Notes: generated by a model from the sequence alone, not told the origin. DNA of 64,000 nucleotides from Nostoc sp. RI_552 (GCA_016124525.1 WGNO01000031.1:1-64000); one strand, 5' to 3'; numbered from the stretch's first letter, positions 8,566 to 18,173 are shown. Made by a program: numbers and translations.

Positions 8566-9585
8566 ATGGCTCCCGCCGTTTTAATTGAAAAACTACAAAA
8601 GAGCTACGGTAAAGTAGTCGCGGTCAAGGACGTGTCCTTTGAAATAGAACCGGGAGAAATCTTTGGTTTACTCGGACCTAACGGTGCTGGCAAAACCACG
8701 ACTCTGCGGGCTTTATGTACTCTGACTACACCCGATGCGGGCAAAATCGAAGTATCTGGTGTGTCTGTTGTACACCAGCCTAGAATTGCCAGACAAAAAC
8801 TCGGCTATGTAGCCCAAGAAGTGGCATTAGATAAGGTACTGACTGGCAAAGAATTACTGCAACTGCAAGCAGCTCTTTATCATATCCCAGGTGCAGTGGC
8901 TAAACAGCGTATTGATACCGTTCTGAATTTACTCGGTTTACAGGAATACGCTCATCAAAAAACTGGAACCTATTCAGGCGGTTTACGCAAGCGTCTGGAC
9001 TTAGCTGCTGGTTTACTCCACGCCCCAGATGTTTTGGTCTTAGATGAGCCAACAGTAGGTCTTGACATAGAAAGCCGTTTTGTAGTCTGGGATTTCTTGC
9101 GCCAACTACGGGCTGCTGGTACGACGGTACTGATTACCAGCCATTATTTAGAAGAAATTGATGCCCTTGCTGACCGTGTGGCAATTATTGACCGTGGTGT
9201 AGTGATTGCAGCTGGCACACCTTCACAATTAAAAGATAAGGTAGGCGGCGATCGCATTACCTTACGAATCCAAGAATTTTCTCCACTTGAAGAGGCAGAA
9301 AAAGCCAAACACTGCTTGGAAAATTTACCCTTTGTGCAAGAGGTAATTATTAACAGCGCTCAAGGTAATTCCCTCAACTTGGTAGTGACACCTCAAAGTG
9401 ATGCCCTCATTACCATACAGCAAACCCTGAACACCCTTGGCTTGCCCACCTTTGGCATTGCTCAATCTCGCCCTAGCTTAGATGACGTTTACCTCGCCGC
9501 CACTGGACGCACTTTAATGGATGCAGAACTGGCTGCAGTTAGCACTCGCGATCCCAAAGCCGAGAAAAAGCAAAATATGAGATAG
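8566..9585 (+). CDS. ABC-2 type exporter, ATP-binding protein
   Basis: A 339-residue ATPase of the DrrA/CcmA-like ABC-2 exporter class. Numbered from the alternative GTG one codon upstream, it shows Walker A GPNGAGKT at 38-45, the signature YSGGL near 137-141, Walker B VLVLDEP near 157-163 and the switch His in TSHYLEEID. The C-terminal extension (about 230-340) is typical of the daunorubicin/bacitracin exporter group. The permease gene follows 64 bp downstream, so the two form one transporter in the cytoplasmic membrane. The substrate is unknown. GTG and ATG starts are adjacent and cannot be told apart. Confidence 0.85.
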   Translation: MAPAVLIEKLQKSYGKVVAVKDVSFEIEPGEIFGLLGPNGAGKTTTLRALCTLTTPDAGKIEVSGVSVVHQPRIARQKLGYVAQEVALDKVLTGKELLQLQAALYHIPGAVAKQRIDTVLNLLGLQEYAHQKTGTYSGGLRKRLDLAAGLLHAPDVLVLDEPTVGLDIESRFVVWDFLRQLRAAGTTVLITSHYLEEIDALADRVAIIDRGVVIAAGTPSQLKDKVGGDRITLRIQEFSPLEEAEKAKHCLENLPFVQEVIINSAQGNSLNLVVTPQSDALITIQQTLNTLGLPTFGIAQSRPSLDDVYLAATGRTLMDAELAAVSTRDPKAEKKQNMR

Positions 9586-9649
9586 GGAATAGTCATTAGT
9601 CAAGAGTCATTACTTCCTAGTCCTGAATATCAATAGTTGCTAAATTACT

Positions 9650-10537
9650 ATGAGTGTTAGTCCTAAATCTGAAATCAACTGGCAGCAAGTAACATCACCC
9701 TCAGTAGATGTCAATGTAGCCTCGAACTTGTTTAGTGAATTAGTACAAGAGACTCTGGCCTTAACTCGGCGCTTGTTTATTCAATTACAACGCCGTCCCT
9801 CAACCTTAGTCGCCGGAATTATTCAGCCGGTTATGTGGTTAGTGCTATTTGGCGCATTATTCCAGAACGCCCCCAAAGGCTTATTTGGGAGTACGACAAA
9901 TTACGGTCAATTTTTAGCTGCTGGTGTCATTGTTTTTACAGCCTTTGCCGGAGCTTTGAATGCTGGTTTACCCGTGATGTTTGACCGTGAGTTCGGTTTT
10001 TTAAATCGGTTGCTGGTAGCACCTTTAGCATCACGGTTTTCTATAGTCTTTGCTTCTGCCATTTTTATTATTAGCCAAAGTTTGCTGCAAGCAGCTGTAA
10101 TTGTAGCAGCAGCAGCTTTTCTAGGGGCAGGGCTACCGGATGTACTAGGTCTGAGTGCCATTGGTTTAATCGTATTTCTTCTAGCATTAGGTGTAACAGC
10201 TATTTCCCTGGGTTTAGCTTTTGCCCTACCAGGTCACATTGAACTGATTGCCGTAATTTTTGTAACTAACTTACCTCTGTTGTTTGCGAGTACTGCCTTA
10301 GCTCCATTATCCTTTATGCCCCAGTGGTTACAAATTGTAGCCACTTTGAATCCTTTGAGCTATGCTATTGAACCAATACGCTATCTTTATGTTCACAGCC
10401 ACTGGGGACTAGATAGTATTGTCATGCAAGCCCCTTGGGGTAATGTTACCTTTGGAGGAGCGCTGCTTTTGTTGTTGGGCTTTGCTCTGATTGCTTTATT
10501 AAGCATTCAACCCCGACTACGACAGACTCTAGGCTAA
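9650..10537 (+). CDS. ABC-2 type exporter, permease
   Basis: A 295-residue membrane protein with about six hydrophobic helices and an ABC-2 layout. The cytoplasmic N-terminus is followed by RRPSTLVAGIIQPVMWLVLFGALF, a central FDREFGFLNRLLVAPLASR loop that contacts the ATPase, and the late PQWLQIVATLNPLSYAIEPIR signature. It pairs with the ATPase encoded immediately upstream. DrrB-type permeases export lipophilic compounds, polysaccharides or lipids; nothing here fixes the substrate. The gap between the two genes contains TCATTAGTCA-type heptamer repeats seen elsewhere in this window. Confidence 0.85.
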   Translation: MSVSPKSEINWQQVTSPSVDVNVASNLFSELVQETLALTRRLFIQLQRRPSTLVAGIIQPVMWLVLFGALFQNAPKGLFGSTTNYGQFLAAGVIVFTAFAGALNAGLPVMFDREFGFLNRLLVAPLASRFSIVFASAIFIISQSLLQAAVIVAAAAFLGAGLPDVLGLSAIGLIVFLLALGVTAISLGLAFALPGHIELIAVIFVTNLPLLFASTALAPLSFMPQWLQIVATLNPLSYAIEPIRYLYVHSHWGLDSIVMQAPWGNVTFGGALLLLLGFALIALLSIQPRLRQTLG

Positions 10538-10581
10538 GTTCACAACTGGATTCCTGATAGCAATTGAAGGATAAAAACTCC

Positions 10582-10932
10582 GTGAAAAAACCATTTTTAT
10601 CAGTTACTAAACTTTCAATAGTAACGTTGGCGGGAATTGGCTTTGCTTCTTTGTTCCCTCAACCCAGTTTGGCTCAATTTAACTCAGTAGATCGTGGTAC
10701 AAACCAGAATATTGATCCCTTCGCCTCTCCTAACTCCGGTGAAATTGATATGTTTGACATCATCCATCGGGTGAATATGGGCAATATAATCTGGAATGCT
10801 AATGAGCAGCAAGAAAAATTGGACTCAGCCGCATTGGAGTTTAGAGCTAGACAACAAAAAGCGATTCAACAACAGCAACAGTCAAACAGAAACTCAACAT
10901 CCACTTTACCTGAGGAAACTCAACTGCCTTAA
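10582..10932 (+). CDS. Small secreted protein, function unknown
   Basis: A 116-residue product from the GTG preceded by GAAGGA; a TTG six codons upstream is less likely. The N-terminus is a clear signal peptide (KKPFLSVTKLSIVTLAGIGFA, then PSLA cleavage region). The mature part is polar, with a helical Gln-rich segment (RARQQKAIQQQQQ) near the C-terminus. It lies 44 bp after the exporter permease on the same strand and could be cotranscribed, hinting at an envelope role. I do not recognise the family. Confidence 0.65.
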   Translation: MKKPFLSVTKLSIVTLAGIGFASLFPQPSLAQFNSVDRGTNQNIDPFASPNSGEIDMFDIIHRVNMGNIIWNANEQQEKLDSAALEFRARQQKAIQQQQQSNRNSTSTLPEETQLP

Positions 10933-11020
10933 TTTTTACCCTTGGTAGAAGTTTTGTCCGCTAGGAGTTTACCTCGGTGAAGTGAAATGCTCTGTGTTTC
11001 TTTATCTTTTGATTTTAAAG

Positions 11021-11055
11021 CCTCAACTTCCAACCTTAAACAGGTGGAGTTGAGG
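11021..11055. terminator. Bidirectional hairpin between convergent genes
   Basis: Perfect 8-bp arms CCTCAACT and AGTTGAGG, extended inward by partial pairing (CCaACCT with AGGTGG), lie between the convergent secreted-protein gene and the peroxiredoxin gene. It is a likely shared terminator. Confidence 0.55.
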
Positions 11056-11074
11056 TTAATTCAGGGTCTAAAAA

Positions 11075-11512
11075 CTACAGACCAAGTGCAGATAAAACAT
11101 CACTCGCATGGGTAGTGGTATTTACACTAGCATCAACGTGAATGATTTTGCCGTTACGGTCAATTACGTATGTAACACGCTTGGCGTAACCACCGCCATC
11201 AACATCATAAGCTTTGATTAAGGTTTGGTTTGTGTCCGCCAACAGTGGAAAATTGAGATTATATTTTTGGGTGAAGGCTTGATGAGAAGCTTCATCATCA
11301 GCGCTAACTCCCAGCACTACGACATTTTTATCGGTATATTCAGGTTGAGCATCCCGAAAGCTACAAGCTTGTTTAGTGCAGCCTGGAGTGTCATCTTTGG
11401 GGTAAAAATACAAAACAACTGTTTTTCCAGCAAAATCGGATAATGAAACGGTGTTACCGTTAGTATCTTTGACGGTAAATGCAGGTGCATCTGTACCAAC
11501 TGCTAGAGGCAT
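11075..11512 (-). CDS. bcp: Peroxiredoxin, BCP/PrxQ type
   Basis: A 145-residue thiol peroxidase that reduces hydrogen peroxide and alkyl hydroperoxides using thioredoxin. The active-site motif TPGCT places the peroxidatic Cys at 45, and Cys50 (KQACSF) five residues later is the resolving cysteine typical of atypical two-Cys PrxQ. YFYPKDDTPGCT and GVSADDEASHQAF are family signatures. Length is standard and there is no transit or signal peptide, so it is cytosolic. It is monocistronic and divergent from the next gene. Confidence 0.95.
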   Translation of the reverse strand: MPLAVGTDAPAFTVKDTNGNTVSLSDFAGKTVVLYFYPKDDTPGCTKQACSFRDAQPEYTDKNVVVLGVSADDEASHQAFTQKYNLNFPLLADTNQTLIKAYDVDGGGYAKRVTYVIDRNGKIIHVDASVNTTTHASDVLSALGL

Positions 11513-11597
11513 AATGAACCCTTCCTGTTTTAAATAGATGACTTAGAAATTTTACAATAATTTACAATACATCTGATTGAATAAAAACTAATAACCC

Positions 11598-11990
11598 ATG
11601 ACCAAAAATCAGAAAACATTTTTGTATACCCCAAGCACTGTAAAAAGGGCGAAAAGATCGCTGTTATGTTCTCCCTTCAATCTGGTTTTGTTTGCGTCCA
11701 TGGGTCATCAGAGTGTACCATTAGGGGCGATCGCTATGGAAAATGGTATTAAGCATGGTTATACCCAACGCCCCTTATCAGAATTAGCATGCGATAATGC
11801 TTTAAACTGGCTAATCCAAGTAGGTGTTTTACGCCGGGAAGTGGATGGTCAGGGAATTACAGATAGTTTTCGCCTAACTCCTTTAGGTCATCAATTAGTA
11901 GAACAATTCCAAGGCAAAAATTGGTCTCCTCCTTCTTGGAGCGATCGCCTGTATGATGCCATAACTTACTGGTTTAGACTGCCTTTTTAA
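11598..11990 (+). CDS. Conserved cyanobacterial protein (Npun_F0494-like)
   Basis: A 130-residue protein. Residues 20-110 look like a compact winged-helix-type fold (LACDNALNWLIQVGVLRREVDGQG and SFRLTPLGHQLVEQF), with alternating helices and a beta wing. This pattern resembles the cyanobacteria-restricted family named after Npun_F0494, whose function is unknown. The winged-helix idea is mine and would suggest DNA binding or protein interaction. A HIP1 octamer occurs within the gene. The family name is recalled, not searched. Confidence 0.6.
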   Translation: MTKNQKTFLYTPSTVKRAKRSLLCSPFNLVLFASMGHQSVPLGAIAMENGIKHGYTQRPLSELACDNALNWLIQVGVLRREVDGQGITDSFRLTPLGHQLVEQFQGKNWSPPSWSDRLYDAITYWFRLPF

Positions 11991-12231
11991 AAAAAAGTAT
12001 TAAAAAGTATTAAGTTTATATTCTGAGCAATCAAACTTATAACAAAAATGCGGAAAACCCTTGACAAACAGGCGTATAGCGCCGTATTTCGTACTTCGGG
12101 CAAGGGATGTTCGCGCAGCCTCTCCATTCCCTGTTCCCTCTTTTTGTTGAAGTAAATGTTCTACAACACCTTTTGTAAATATGTTACCAGCAGTGGAGAC
12201 AAAATAACTAGGAGTCTATAACGTAGGAATT

Positions 12232-13716
12232 ATGAAAGCAATGATGGTGGTGGGAACAACATCTCACGCAGGTAAATCACTGATGACCACAGCTATTTGC
12301 CGCATTTTATCCCGGAATTCTTGGCGAGTGGCTCCCTTTAAAGGTCAAAACATGGCTTTGAATGCTTATGTTACGGCTAATGGGGGAGAAATTGGCTATG
12401 CTCAAGCTGTACAAGCTTGGGCTGCTGGTGTTTTTCCTTGGGTAGAAATGAACCCGATTTTACTTAAACCCCAAGGAGATATGACATCCCAGGTCATTAT
12501 CAAAGGTAGAGTCTTAGGCAAAGTCAGAGCCGCAGATTATTACGAACAATACTTTGATATTGGTTGGCAAGCCATAGAAGAATCTCTTAAACACTTATCT
12601 ACAGAATTTGATTTTCTAGTTTGTGAAGGTGCAGGTAGTCCGGCGGAAATTAACCTCAAGCACCGTGACTTAACCAACATGAGGATAGCAAAATATTTGA
12701 ATGCACCGACTATGTTGGTAGTTGATATTGACCGTGGTGGTGCTTTTGCTCATGTGGTGGGTACTCTAGAGTTACTGGAACCAGAAGAGCGTCAATTAAT
12801 TAAAGGTATAGTAATTAACAAATTCCGGGGACAGCGATCGCTCCTGGAACCTGGGATAAAATGGTTAGAAGAATATACTGGCATTCCTGTTGTAGGTGTA
12901 ATTCCTTATTTTCAAGAAATATTTCCCGCAGAAGATTCTCTTGACCTACTAGAGCGTAGGTCATACAAAAATAACACAGACCTCAATATCACCGTCATCC
13001 GCTTACCGAGAATTTCCAACTTTACCGACTTTGACCCCTTGGAATCAGAACCAACAGTAACAGTCAAATTTATTAGCCCTAAGCAAGATTTAGGACATCC
13101 TGATGCGGTAATTATCCCGGGATCAAAGACCACAATCAATGACCTACTTCTACTGCAAAAAACTGGAATGGCACAAGCGATTCAAGACTATGCAGCCTCG
13201 GGTGGTACAGTATTAGGTATTTGTGGGGGCTACCAAATTTTGGGACAAATGCTAGCTGACCCAGAGGGATTAGAAGGACAAGCTGGTAGATTTCCAGGAT
13301 TAAACCTTTTACCCATTAGAACCGTAATTACAGGACAGAAAATAGCCCGCCAGCGCCAGGTTACCTCAAACTACCCGCAAACGGGGTTGCCGGTCAACGG
13401 TTTTGAAATTCACCAAGGGCGATCGCGCATAGAACAGCCAGAAAATAACCAACACTACCACCCTTTATTTGATGATGCTAATTTAGGGTTAGTAGATAGC
13501 TGTCAATCAATATGGGGTACATACCTCCACGGACTTTTTGACAACGGTCCTTGGCGACGTGCTTGGTTAAATCGTCTCCGTCAACAAAGAGGCTTACAGT
13601 CTTTACCCACCGGTGTTGCTAACTATCGGGAACATCGAGAACAAATACTAGACTCCCTAGCCACAGAAGTTGAAAACCATTTGAACTTAACACCTTTTTT
13701 AGCGCAATTAAACTAA
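12232..13716 (+). CDS. cobQ: Cobyric acid synthase
   Basis: A 494-residue enzyme of cobalamin synthesis that amidates four side chains of adenosyl-cobyrinic a,c-diamide using glutamine and ATP. The N-terminal dethiobiotin-synthetase-like domain has the P-loop GTTSHAGKS (8-16) and the PFKGQNMALN motif. The C-terminal class I-like glutamine amidotransferase domain has Cys331 in GICGGYQ and His433 in GTYLHGLF. Length is normal. A ferredoxin gene starts 6 bp after its stop, implying cotranscription. No cobalamin riboswitch was recognised in the 240 bp upstream. Confidence 0.95.
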   Translation: MKAMMVVGTTSHAGKSLMTTAICRILSRNSWRVAPFKGQNMALNAYVTANGGEIGYAQAVQAWAAGVFPWVEMNPILLKPQGDMTSQVIIKGRVLGKVRAADYYEQYFDIGWQAIEESLKHLSTEFDFLVCEGAGSPAEINLKHRDLTNMRIAKYLNAPTMLVVDIDRGGAFAHVVGTLELLEPEERQLIKGIVINKFRGQRSLLEPGIKWLEEYTGIPVVGVIPYFQEIFPAEDSLDLLERRSYKNNTDLNITVIRLPRISNFTDFDPLESEPTVTVKFISPKQDLGHPDAVIIPGSKTTINDLLLLQKTGMAQAIQDYAASGGTVLGICGGYQILGQMLADPEGLEGQAGRFPGLNLLPIRTVITGQKIARQRQVTSNYPQTGLPVNGFEIHQGRSRIEQPENNQHYHPLFDDANLGLVDSCQSIWGTYLHGLFDNGPWRRAWLNRLRQQRGLQSLPTGVANYREHREQILDSLATEVENHLNLTPFLAQLN

Positions 13717-13722
13717 CTATTT

Positions 13723-13962
13723 ATGACTATTCGTGTCCGCTTTTTGCCAGATGATATTACTATTAACGCTGAACCAGGAGAACCCTTGTTGGATGTAGCA
13801 GAACGGGCTGGAGTATTCATTCCCACAGGTTGTCTCATGGGTTCTTGTCACGCTTGCACGGTAGAACTAGAAAACAAGGATGTCATTCGCGCTTGTATTT
13901 CCTCAGTTTCCCCAGAGCACGAAGAAATGATTATTCATTTGTATAGTGACGCCACCTGGTAG
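13723..13962 (+). CDS. Small 2Fe-2S ferredoxin
   Basis: A 79-residue plant-type ferredoxin with cluster ligands Cys37, Cys42 and Cys45 (CLMGSCHAC) and Cys58 (RACIS). It is shorter than photosynthetic PetF and has a distinct, less acidic loop, so it is a specialised ferredoxin. It lies 6 bp downstream of cobQ, which suggests translational coupling and perhaps an electron-donor role in corrin or another oxidative pathway; that link is inference. The partner enzyme cannot be deduced from sequence. Confidence 0.85.
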   Translation: MTIRVRFLPDDITINAEPGEPLLDVAERAGVFIPTGCLMGSCHACTVELENKDVIRACISSVSPEHEEMIIHLYSDATW

Positions 13963-14029
13963 TTTTTGCAAGGATACTGTTGCTGCGGCTGGTTGTAGTA
14001 TTTGTAGTTTGTTGTAATAGCCAGAGGGT

Positions 14030-14223
14030 GACAAAACAGGGTTATAAAACTGGTGATGGGTTCAGAATTAACCCAGAGTGTCGGCTGTTAATTTTTTGAG
14101 AAAAGTAGCGGTGGTGCTAAGAGTTGAATTTAGGGATATCAGTAGAGGTTGTTTAAGTCGGCCTAAGAAAGTTCATTTTGGCCTCTTCAGAAATCCCCGA
14201 TTCAGAAGACCGGGGAAGCTTAA
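14030..14223 (+). pseudogene. Degraded TnpB C-terminus with right end
   Basis: Allowing frameshifts, the plus strand reads GL-(Y)-KTGDGFRIN, then a ruined RuvC-III block (expected DVNGAANI), then LRKVA and ISRGCLSRPKKV, which matches the TnpB tail at 2-124. The last 86 bases are the repeat shared with 53-139, ending in the CCCCG...CGGGG hairpin (14195-14215). The relic abuts the stop codon of the SRPBCC gene at 14224. It is clearly inactive as a nuclease. No tnpA is nearby. Confidence 0.65.
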
Positions 14224-14670
14224 CTAACTATGAGACTTGCTATTCACAGCATATTCCTTGAATCTCTCCAAGTCAGCTTGAATAGTGGACTCAACCACCC
14301 GACCCAAAAACAAATTATCCATAATTTTACCCAGAATCCCAGGAATAGCATAGGAAACGGTCATTTTGACGATAGTACTATCGTGGCGATCGTAAAAGCG
14401 AATTGCGCCCTGATTCGGCAAACCATCAACAGATTCCCATTGAATAATTTGCTGCTTGATAATCTTGATGATCCGGGATTTCCATTGAAAGTTCAGACCA
14501 CCAGTACTCAGCTTCCATACTGATATATCTGGATTCTCAGGGGAAATCTTAACTGAATCAATCCACTTCATCCAACGGGGCATTTGCTCTAAATCGGACC
14601 AAAGTCCCCATACCAACTCTATAGGAACTGGTACTTCAATTTGCACACTATGTTCTAACCAATCTGCCAT
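14224..14670 (-). CDS. SRPBCC-fold protein downstream of zds
   Basis: A 148-residue protein of the polyketide cyclase/START-like (SRPBCC) fold. It shows EHSVQIEVPVPIELVWGLWSDLEQMPRWMKWIDSV near the N-terminus, a central beta sheet, and a long C-terminal helix (VESTIQADLERFKEY). These proteins bind hydrophobic ligands. The gene follows zds by 42 bp on the same strand and the pairing is common in cyanobacteria, so carotenoid binding or a role in desaturase function is a reasonable inference. No catalytic residues can be named. Confidence 0.8.
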   Translation of the reverse strand: MADWLEHSVQIEVPVPIELVWGLWSDLEQMPRWMKWIDSVKISPENPDISVWKLSTGGLNFQWKSRIIKIIKQQIIQWESVDGLPNQGAIRFYDRHDSTIVKMTVSYAIPGILGKIMDNLFLGRVVESTIQADLERFKEYAVNSKSHS

Positions 14671-14712
14671 TTTCTTTTATTCCTCTGCTTCCTGTGTGCT
14701 GAGTGCGGTTGG

Positions 14713-16152
14713 TTATTTCTTGACGTTCTCTAAAATCACCTTTGCTGCACGTCTTCCCGAAATTGTTGCTCCTTCCATACTGTCGATATAATCTTGCTGA
14801 GTATAACTACCTGCTAAAAAGAAATTATGCACCGGGGTTTTTTGATTAGGACGGTAGGGGTCCATTCCTGGTGCTTCCCGGTAGAGAGACTTCGCCAGTT
14901 TCACAACGCTGTACCAGGTCATGTTCAGTTCTCGTGATGAAGGGAACAGATCATGGACTTGCTTGAGGACGTGTTGTGCGATGGCCTCATTACTTTGTTT
15001 AATAAAGGGATCTCCCGGTGTGAGTACCAGCTGTAACAATGAGCCTTGTCCTGGGCGATAATAATCACTGGGACTAGCCAAAGCCAAATCAGCGAAACAA
15101 GAAAAGTCAGCATCAGCAGTATAGAGCAAATTATCTATGCCGGCAGGATGATGGAGCTGATGACGTTTCTCTTGATTTTGTAGTTCTGTCACCCAGCCGT
15201 CGAATCGCAGCTGCACTGTTGCTACTGGTACGGCATCCAATTTATAAATATTGTCAAATTCTGACCACTTACGCCATTCTTGAGGTAATATGCGCTGAAT
15301 GCCTGGCACATCGCAAGCACAAACGTAAGCATCAGCAGTAATAATTTTTGTGTTTTCACCTTCAGCAACTACTATGCCAGTGACATGAGTTTGTTCTCCT
15401 GAATCGGTAAATTGAATTTCCCGCACCTGGCGACGAGTATAAACTTGTGCGCTTCTATCTGCTAAATATTTCAAAATCGGCTTGTGCAAATATTCATCCG
15501 GTGACCCTTCCAGCATTCGCATAATAGAAGCTTCGGTTTTACATGCAAAAAACTGAAAAATTGTCAACATACAACGAGCAGAAATATGCTCACAATCAAT
15601 AAATCCCAAGGCATAAGCGATGGGATTCCACATTCGTTTAATGCTACCCTCACTACCGCCGTGACTGCGGAACCATTGAGCAAAGCTAACTTTGTCTAAA
15701 TTGCGGATAGTTTTCATCGCTCCATTGAAATCTACCAACCCCCGAACTATGGGGCTAGTACCCAAGGCGATGGCATTTTGCAGTTTATCTTGTAATGACA
15801 GTTGAGAAGTAGTAAAAAATGCCTTTAATCCATTGAAGGGGGCACCTGTAAAAAAGCGAAAATCTAAACTACCAGTTTTTCCCCCCTGATTAATAAAAGT
15901 GTGTGTGTGTTCTTTCAGGCGCAAATTTGACAACGCCCCTACTTTTCCCATTAATTCAAATAGTTCGTAGTAGCAACCAAAAAAGACGTGCAAACCCATT
16001 TCAATATGGTTGCCATCTTGATCAACCCAACTGCTGACTTTACCACCAACAAATGGACGGGACTCAAAAATCTGGACTTCACAACCAGCATCGGCTAAAT
16101 CTACTGCGGTTGCTAGCCCAGCCAGTCCCGCACCCACTATTGCAACACGCAT
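14713..16152 (-). CDS. zds: 9,9'-di-cis-zeta-carotene desaturase
   Basis: A 479-residue FAD enzyme (also called CrtQ) that converts zeta-carotene through neurosporene to prolycopene with plastoquinone as acceptor. The N-terminal dinucleotide motif is GAGLAG (7-12), followed by the acidic ribose-binding [30 protein letters not shown] is characteristic of the plant/cyanobacterial desaturase class rather than CrtI. The C-terminal FAD-binding motif [19 protein letters not shown] is intact. Length is standard. It heads a two-gene unit with the SRPBCC gene. Confidence 0.95.
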   Translation of the reverse strand: MRVAIVGAGLAGLATAVDLADAGCEVQIFESRPFVGGKVSSWVDQDGNHIEMGLHVFFGCYYELFELMGKVGALSNLRLKEHTHTFINQGGKTGSLDFRFFTGAPFNGLKAFFTTSQLSLQDKLQNAIALGTSPIVRGLVDFNGAMKTIRNLDKVSFAQWFRSHGGSEGSIKRMWNPIAYALGFIDCEHISARCMLTIFQFFACKTEASIMRMLEGSPDEYLHKPILKYLADRSAQVYTRRQVREIQFTDSGEQTHVTGIVVAEGENTKIITADAYVCACDVPGIQRILPQEWRKWSEFDNIYKLDAVPVATVQLRFDGWVTELQNQEKRHQLHHPAGIDNLLYTADADFSCFADLALASPSDYYRPGQGSLLQLVLTPGDPFIKQSNEAIAQHVLKQVHDLFPSSRELNMTWYSVVKLAKSLYREAPGMDPYRPNQKTPVHNFFLAGSYTQQDYIDSMEGATISGRRAAKVILENVKK

Positions 16153-16415
16153 TCCATCTTACCCTTTCAGTTTCTTTACAGATTGTAACTGGGTTGGTGT
16201 CGGAATTGGCTATTTATTCAAGTTCACCATGTCTTATGGGTTCTAGTAGTAAGTTTCCCTGGTAGTTTTGGCAACTCACCAAATAGACTTGTGCGAAAAC
16301 CTATTTACCGGGGAATAAGTTTTAGTCAGTAAATTTGGATTTAGCAAACATGGCAGGTCTTTTTGACATAGTAAAATTGGTGATGGACGGAGTTGTAAAA
16401 CTAGATTCCTATTTG

Positions 16416-16580
16416 TTAGCTTCCTTGATTAGCGTCTGATAGAGGTAGTCCTCTAATCAGTTCACGAATTACATCTGTTGCAGGTCTACCTGTTTGTTGA
16501 CAATATTGTTCTAGTTTCTCTGCTTCCTGTGTTGCTAAGTTCACAGTTATACGTTTTACGGCCCATTTTTTATTAGTCAT
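16416..16580 (-). CDS. Small ribbon-helix-helix (CopG/Arc-like) protein
   Basis: A 54-residue ORF beginning MTNKKWAVKRITVNL, with an alternative ATG two codons upstream. The pattern is a short beta strand (VKRITVNLA), helix A (TQEAEKLEQYCQQTG), then RPATDVIRELIRGL as helix B: the ribbon-helix-helix architecture of small DNA-binding repressors and antitoxins. No toxin gene accompanies it, so it may be an orphan antitoxin or a repressor. No good Shine-Dalgarno is visible. It sits at the edge of a gene-poor, transposon-scarred region. Confidence 0.65.
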   Translation of the reverse strand: MTNKKWAVKRITVNLATQEAEKLEQYCQQTGRPATDVIRELIRGLPLSDANQGS

Positions 16581-16586
16581 TATCAT

Positions 16587-17705
16587 GCTATTTGCTGTGT
16601 ATTTACATCATGAAAAAGGGAAGTAACTGAATATCAAGACGATAAGATTATCAGAATTTGTGTCAAGAAACAAGCAATGCTATTAGCAATAAAAAACTTA
16701 TCTTTGTCCAATACATTGATGATTGTTCACTAAAAGATAAAAATAGAATTACTATGGTGGGGGCAGAGATATCGCATAGTCTATGGTAAAGACAGCTGTA
16801 CCATAAATACTTTCATCCAAGCCTGACAATTGAATTCTATTCAATCCACTTCACACACCTACTGTTAACTTAATCAAGATACCCGCATTATTCTTGCTCA
16901 ATAGAATTTCAGTTTTTTTGTCCATCAAGGTAAGCAAATACTTTGACAAACAATATGTACTCCAAGACCAAAAACTGCTAGCATTGAGATATGCCTTGCT
17001 CTGCTTACGTCGATTTTATTGTGAATAACCACCTGACATTACTGGGACAAAAGCTATATTTGTCAATGTCAAAGAAGTTTTTTCCATCTGTTTAAGCTCA
17101 TAAAAGTCCATCCTTAATCAGTTAACTGCTAATTCTTAATCGCTAATTAAGAGCGAGCAGACTACCGCTAGTAATTGCAACCACAGATGAGGTACTTACT
17201 AGTGGAGTAGAACATTTTTATCAATCACGAACTACTATTATGACTCTTAACTAACAACGGTAGAATTACTATACTATTTTTCTACTGCAAGTAACTGTGA
17301 TCCTGACATTTTTGATAAATTGCCCCAGTATTTTTTTTAAATTTTGGGTCGTAAATTTTGGAACCTCAGCACTATGTTTACGTCAAGTTGGTAATTTACT
17401 TAAAACATTCTGTATAGAGTAAGTACAACAAGTTAAAGTATGATAGAGTTCTTTGTTTTGTAAGTTTTCTGATGAGGGTGGGCTAAATTTATTTTCATAG
17501 TACAGACATTATATGGGTGATTTTTATACTTTTAATAATCTGTATTCCCAAATAACTTAAGATTTTTTTATAGGGACATCAGGGATAAGTAAATTATTGA
17601 AAATTTTAGCTAATTCTATTAAAACATAGTGGGAGGTTGGGAAACTCTGGGCTTTAGGGAGGGTGTGAACCGGGACTCAAGGGGATTTATGGCGATTTTT
17701 CCTCA
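16587..17705. other. Long non-coding, degraded region
   Basis: About 1.1 kb of AT-rich sequence, dense in stops in all frames, with no RNA signature I recognise. It lies between a small RHH gene and an IS605-type relic, and is probably decayed mobile or accessory DNA. Nothing more can be supported by eye. Confidence 0.45.
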
Positions 17706-17710
17706 TTTCC

Positions 17711-18117
17711 TTCGTTGAATTTCAATATACCTTTTAACTACCTCAGTGCTTACCTGATTTGTTGACGCTGGAAAGTAAGTGAATGTTCACGTAGCAGGTA
17801 TTTTTTTTTAGTTCTGGAAACTCTTTTGTCAGGTGATGAGATGCTCTACCTTTAACTTACTTGGCAATATCTGCTGGTGACTCATGGGTAGGAGGGTTGA
17901 TAAATAAATGAACGTGGTCAGGTTGAACCATCAGGGTAATAAGTCGCCATCCATGGTCTGTTACTAGCTCAGAAATAATCTCTTGTCACCTTTTAGCAAG
18001 TTTGTTAATTAATACTGACTTTCTACGCTTTGGTACTGAAACAAAATGGTAATTAATTGAAGATACAGAGTTCTCAGTGCGCCTGTATTCACGGTCTTCC
18101 CTGGATAATTTAGCCAT
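17711..18117 (-). pseudogene. tnpA: tnpA (IS200/IS605 Y1 transposase), broken
   Basis: Reading the minus strand from the ATG at 18117 gives MAKLSREDREYRRTENSVSS, then INYHFVSVPKRR, IISELVTDHGWRL and VQPDHVHLFINPPTHESPA, the last carrying the HUH metal-binding motif. An in-frame stop follows LAKR, another follows DIAK, and the 3' third needs a frameshift to reach VVKRYIEIQ with the expected catalytic tyrosine. The protein would be a single-strand DNA transposase of about 135 residues. Two stops plus frameshifts make it a clear pseudogene. Confidence 0.8.
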
Positions 18118-18173
18118 ATTTCCTAAGAATATTGTTGTCAAATATTGTAGTAACTATTGGTATAGAACAGAGG

